Shown here: positions 33,803 to 36,055 of the stretch, piece after piece
Numbering within the stretch: the stretch's first letter is position 1
How the letters are laid out: each line of letters starts with the position of its first letter
Origin: Actinomycetota bacterium
GTDB taxonomy: Bacteria; Actinomycetota; Acidimicrobiia; IMCC26256; JAGPDB01
Assembly (NCBI GenBank): GCA_963169585.1
Contig: CAUJDU010000119.1
Coordinates: forward strand, 1-36,055
DNA length: 36,055 nt
Direction: 5' to 3'
The notes under the pieces: generated by a model
What the model saw: only the letters and a program-made list of their open reading frames with translations
Told to the model about the DNA's origin: nothing
The model's database searches: none
Made by a program: the position numbers and the translations under genes

Positions 33803-35731
33803 CTATTTGGAAGGAACAGCTAAATCATATACATCAAATTGTTTATTCGAAACAGACTTGACTTGTTTTTGTTGTAAAACCCACTCTTCAATTAGGGCAC
33901 TTGACTTGACCTTACCTGCAAGATACAGATTGCAATTTGTCCTATTAGCCGAACTCTGCGTTGGCTTAATCCTTCCAATAACACATTCCTGATACGAATT
34001 AGCTTGTTGCTTATCAAAAATATAAAACCTCACATCACCAGTTGATACTAATTTCTTAAATTCAGCCAACTTCAGAGGATTATCATTAGCACTAAATCCA
34101 CCTAATGCTATAACTGGTTTTTTGGTAGAAAGCTGAATGGGTGCAGATTGAATAGCACTTGGTGCTGCTGCGATCCAGCGCTCGCCTTTATATTCTTGCA
34201 ATAGATACTCTTTTAAAGCTTTAGGGATCGATGTTCGCGGTGGTGTAATTTTTTCGTATATCGGAGGTAATGGTTGTGTGGTCGGCATAAATCCTTTTTG
34301 CACATTGATTACATTCGCGATGCAAAGACTTGTAGATATTGCTATAAGTACAAAAACACTAGACCAAGACAACTTCTCTTTCAGCTTGTTATTAACAAAT
34401 ACCGTCGACAAACAGTAGGCTATAACAAGGATACCTGCAACACCTAAGGTGGAAAATCCTAATATCTTTGTCCAAGGTTTTTCTCCGATTACATATAAAG
34501 GGATAAAAATAAACACAGTTGAAATAGCTGCTATAAAATAGACCGTAACGATCCTGCCGCGATCGCGGTTTTCAACTTCATTTGACCACAGTGTCGATAA
34601 TCCTATTGCACTTAGAATTGCAACACCTGGAGCAAAAGTAACAGCATAATAAGGGTGTATTGTTCCTTCATTAAATGAGTACACGACTGCATTAATAAGA
34701 AGATAAAAAACCCAGAGGCCAATATGGTTTTTTATCATTATCTTTTGTGAAGCATTACGATATGCCCATATAGATAAAACAACCGAACACACCGCTAATA
34801 AAAAGAACCATATGAAGTTCGGCCCGAACCCTGCGTTAAACATTCTCAAAGCACCAGGTTCACCTCCAAATGCAATTCCTATGTTCCCGCTACCCGTTTC
34901 TTGTTCCCAATTCGCGCCGAATATTCTCCCGAATCCATTGTGAATAAATATGAGTTCAAAAATATTATTTGTCCGTGTCGCACCAATAAAAGGTCGTTGC
35001 ATTTCGGGAGTAAGCCAAACGATAATTACCCACCAAGCGCTCGACACCAAGGTAGAAAAACCTAAAACGCCAACACCAATAAACTTATTAAGTATCTTCG
35101 AATTTGAATTATATACATACATAATCACAAGAATTGGGATAACAATATACGCCTGAAACATTTTCGTATTGAAAGCTAATCCTAAAAAGATTCCGGTAAA
35201 AATTAACCATTTAAACTTCTCTTCTTGTAGAGCACGTAGAAAAAAATACATGGAACAAGTAGCAAAAAGTATTAGGAATGAATCAGTCATGTTGTATCTA
35301 AAGACAACTGAGCTGGCAGGTGTAATCAAAAATACGCTTGAAGCAATTACACCAGTCCTTGCATCAAAAGTTATCCTTAGTGTTTTATAGATAATACAAG
35401 CACACAATATCCCAGCAATCGCATGTGGGAGCAATATCCAAAAAGGAGTAACACCAAAAAAACGTGCAAATAAAGATGATAACCAGACACCTAACGGAGG
35501 TTTATCAATAGATATAAAGTTAGACCCATCCACACTCGCAAAGAAAAATGATCTCCAATTAGTAGTTCCAGCTTGAGCTGATGCTGAATAATATGTGTAA
35601 GCAAAACCGTTACGCCATAATCCACCAACAAAAAATATGCTTCCTAACAAAACTATAAGTATAAGGTTGGAGCGGTCAACGTTAGATAAATAATTCTTAG
35701 GTTTCTTGTACATTAAGGCAGGCAACTGCAT
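33803..35731 (-). CDS. GT39/ArnT-like integral membrane glycosyltransferase (YkcB-type)
   Basis: A 642-residue GT-C fold enzyme of the PMT/ArnT superfamily, which transfers a sugar from a polyprenyl phosphate to an acceptor outside the membrane. After helix 1 (about 23-40) the first outside loop holds FFASVDGSNFISIDKPPLGVWL, the typical acidic/DKPP site. Then come roughly ten to twelve membrane helices, with THxYYAVTFAPG-like sequence before the last group. The C-terminal outside domain (about 480-642) includes the GGFSANDNPLKLAEFKKLV motif common in YkcB-type proteins. The sugar and acceptor are unknown. It separates adk from infA, where map usually lies. Confidence 0.9.
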   Translation of the reverse strand: MQLPALMYKKPKNYLSNVDRSNLILIVLLGSIFFVGGLWRNGFAYTYYSASAQAGTTNWRSFFFASVDGSNFISIDKPPLGVWLSSLFARFFGVTPFWILLPHAIAGILCACIIYKTLRITFDARTGVIASSVFLITPASSVVFRYNMTDSFLILFATCSMYFFLRALQEEKFKWLIFTGIFLGLAFNTKMFQAYIVIPILVIMYVYNSNSKILNKFIGVGVLGFSTLVSSAWWVIIVWLTPEMQRPFIGATRTNNIFELIFIHNGFGRIFGANWEQETGSGNIGIAFGGEPGALRMFNAGFGPNFIWFFLLAVCSVVLSIWAYRNASQKIMIKNHIGLWVFYLLINAVVYSFNEGTIHPYYAVTFAPGVAILSAIGLSTLWSNEVENRDRGRIVTVYFIAAISTVFIFIPLYVIGEKPWTKILGFSTLGVAGILVIAYCLSTVFVNNKLKEKLSWSSVFVLIAISTSLCIANVINVQKGFMPTTQPLPPIYEKITPPRTSIPKALKEYLLQEYKGERWIAAAPSAIQSAPIQLSTKKPVIALGGFSANDNPLKLAEFKKLVSTGDVRFYIFDKQQANSYQECVIGRIKPTQSSANRTNCNLYLAGKVKSSALIEEWVLQQKQVKSVSNKQFDVYDLAVPSK

Positions 35732-35775
35732 TTATCTAGGATACCTAACTATTCGCACAAACGTATGGACTGCCT

Positions 35776-36055
35776 TTATCCAACTCTCATGTCGATAATA
35801 TTTGAAATACGAGTAAATACTTCCTCTGCAGAACCAAATGCCTCAACAATTTCTAGAAGATCGCGTTCTTTATAAAATGAAAGTAGCGGCTGTGTTTCTT
35901 TTTCATACAGATCGAGCCTTCGATTAATAGCTAATTCACTGTCATCTTTCCTTTGACGAACTTCCCCACCACAGACATCACATGTCCAAGGATTTTTTGG
36001 TGGATTATCTATATGGTAATTACTCCCGCATTCGATACACACTCTTCGACCTGTC
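35776..36055 (-). CDS. adk: Adenylate kinase, C-terminal part (runs off the right edge)
   Basis: About 93 codons of the C-terminal part of adenylate kinase (ATP + AMP to 2 ADP), whose N-terminus lies beyond the window. TGRRVCIECG is followed by a second knuckle, CDVC: the zinc-binding four-cysteine LID of the Gram-positive type. RRLDLYEKETQPLLSFY is the helix after the LID carrying the conserved Arg-Arg-related contact, and the C-terminal helix follows. Position upstream of the infA operon agrees with the actinobacterial secY-adk-infA order. Confidence 0.94.
   Translation of the reverse strand, partial: TGRRVCIECGSNYHIDNPPKNPWTCDVCGGEVRQRKDDSELAINRRLDLYEKETQPLLSFYKERDLLEIVEAFGSAEEVFTRISNIIDMRVG

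Noticed and set aside
33667-33861. 64-codon plus-strand frame between the glycosyltransferase and infA
   Set aside because: It overlaps the end of the glycosyltransferase gene, lacks a ribosome site and has a random-looking composition.

Overview
The window is a dense, AT-rich bacterial chromosome segment. It looks like a streamlined, low-GC actinobacterium, possibly a marine Acidimicrobiia/Actinomarina-type lineage, but that placement is inference. The actinobacterial call rests on a GuaB3-type IMP dehydrogenase homologue next to guaA, an actinobacterial-style FolD, PcrA with sucC-sucD-purN-purH nearby, and the order infA-rpmJ-rpsM-rpsK-rpsD-rpoA-rplQ-truA-rplM-rpsI-glmM-glmS-alr-hydrolase-tsaE-tsaB-rimI-tsaD-groES. 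That order follows, in the same relative orientation, what I recall of the corresponding Mycobacterium and Streptomyces gene order. Almost every gene is on the minus strand, spacings are short and many stop/start codons overlap.

Layout. 1-3715 is the accessory part: the tail of an unknown plus-strand gene, an ECF sigma factor coupled to a small zinc-ribbon membrane protein, a divergent two-gene operon (four-helix membrane protein plus a CopC-CopD copper protein), and a convergent lipoprotein. 3762-9534 carries folD, purH, purN, a proline-rich membrane protein, sucD and sucC. 9587-13672 has pcrA, an 87-residue orphan and two tandem paralogous lipoproteins. 13663-17600 has guaA, guaB3, a NUDIX CoA-pyrophosphatase-like gene and a solitary groES behind a perfect CIRCE operator. 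17784-23314 has the t6A tRNA-modification genes with rimI, a family-4 uracil-DNA glycosylase, an alpha/beta hydrolase and alr. 23407-28166 has a giant GlmS-like protein and glmM, which feed amino-sugar and cell-wall synthesis. 28273-33489 is the ribosomal protein/RNA polymerase alpha block. 33803-36055 holds a GT39-family membrane glycosyltransferase and the C-terminal part of adk.

Most of this is housekeeping: purine synthesis (purN, purH, guaB3, guaA) with its folate supply (folD), TCA cycle (sucCD), translation, tRNA t6A, and cell-wall precursors (glmS, glmM, alr). Six points are less ordinary. (1) A pair of about 47-49 nt palindromic elements shares an identical 13-nt loop core and sits after tsaD and after rpsI. 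(2) The GlmS-like protein is nearly twice the usual length. (3) The sigma/zinc-ribbon pair is separated from a copper operon only by a symmetric divergent promoter region. (4) groES is alone, terminated before any groEL. (5) There is a structured sucC-sucD spacer. (6) A perfect palindrome lies in the probable promoter of the infA ribosomal operon. I saw no rRNA, tRNA, CRISPR array, transposase or phage gene.
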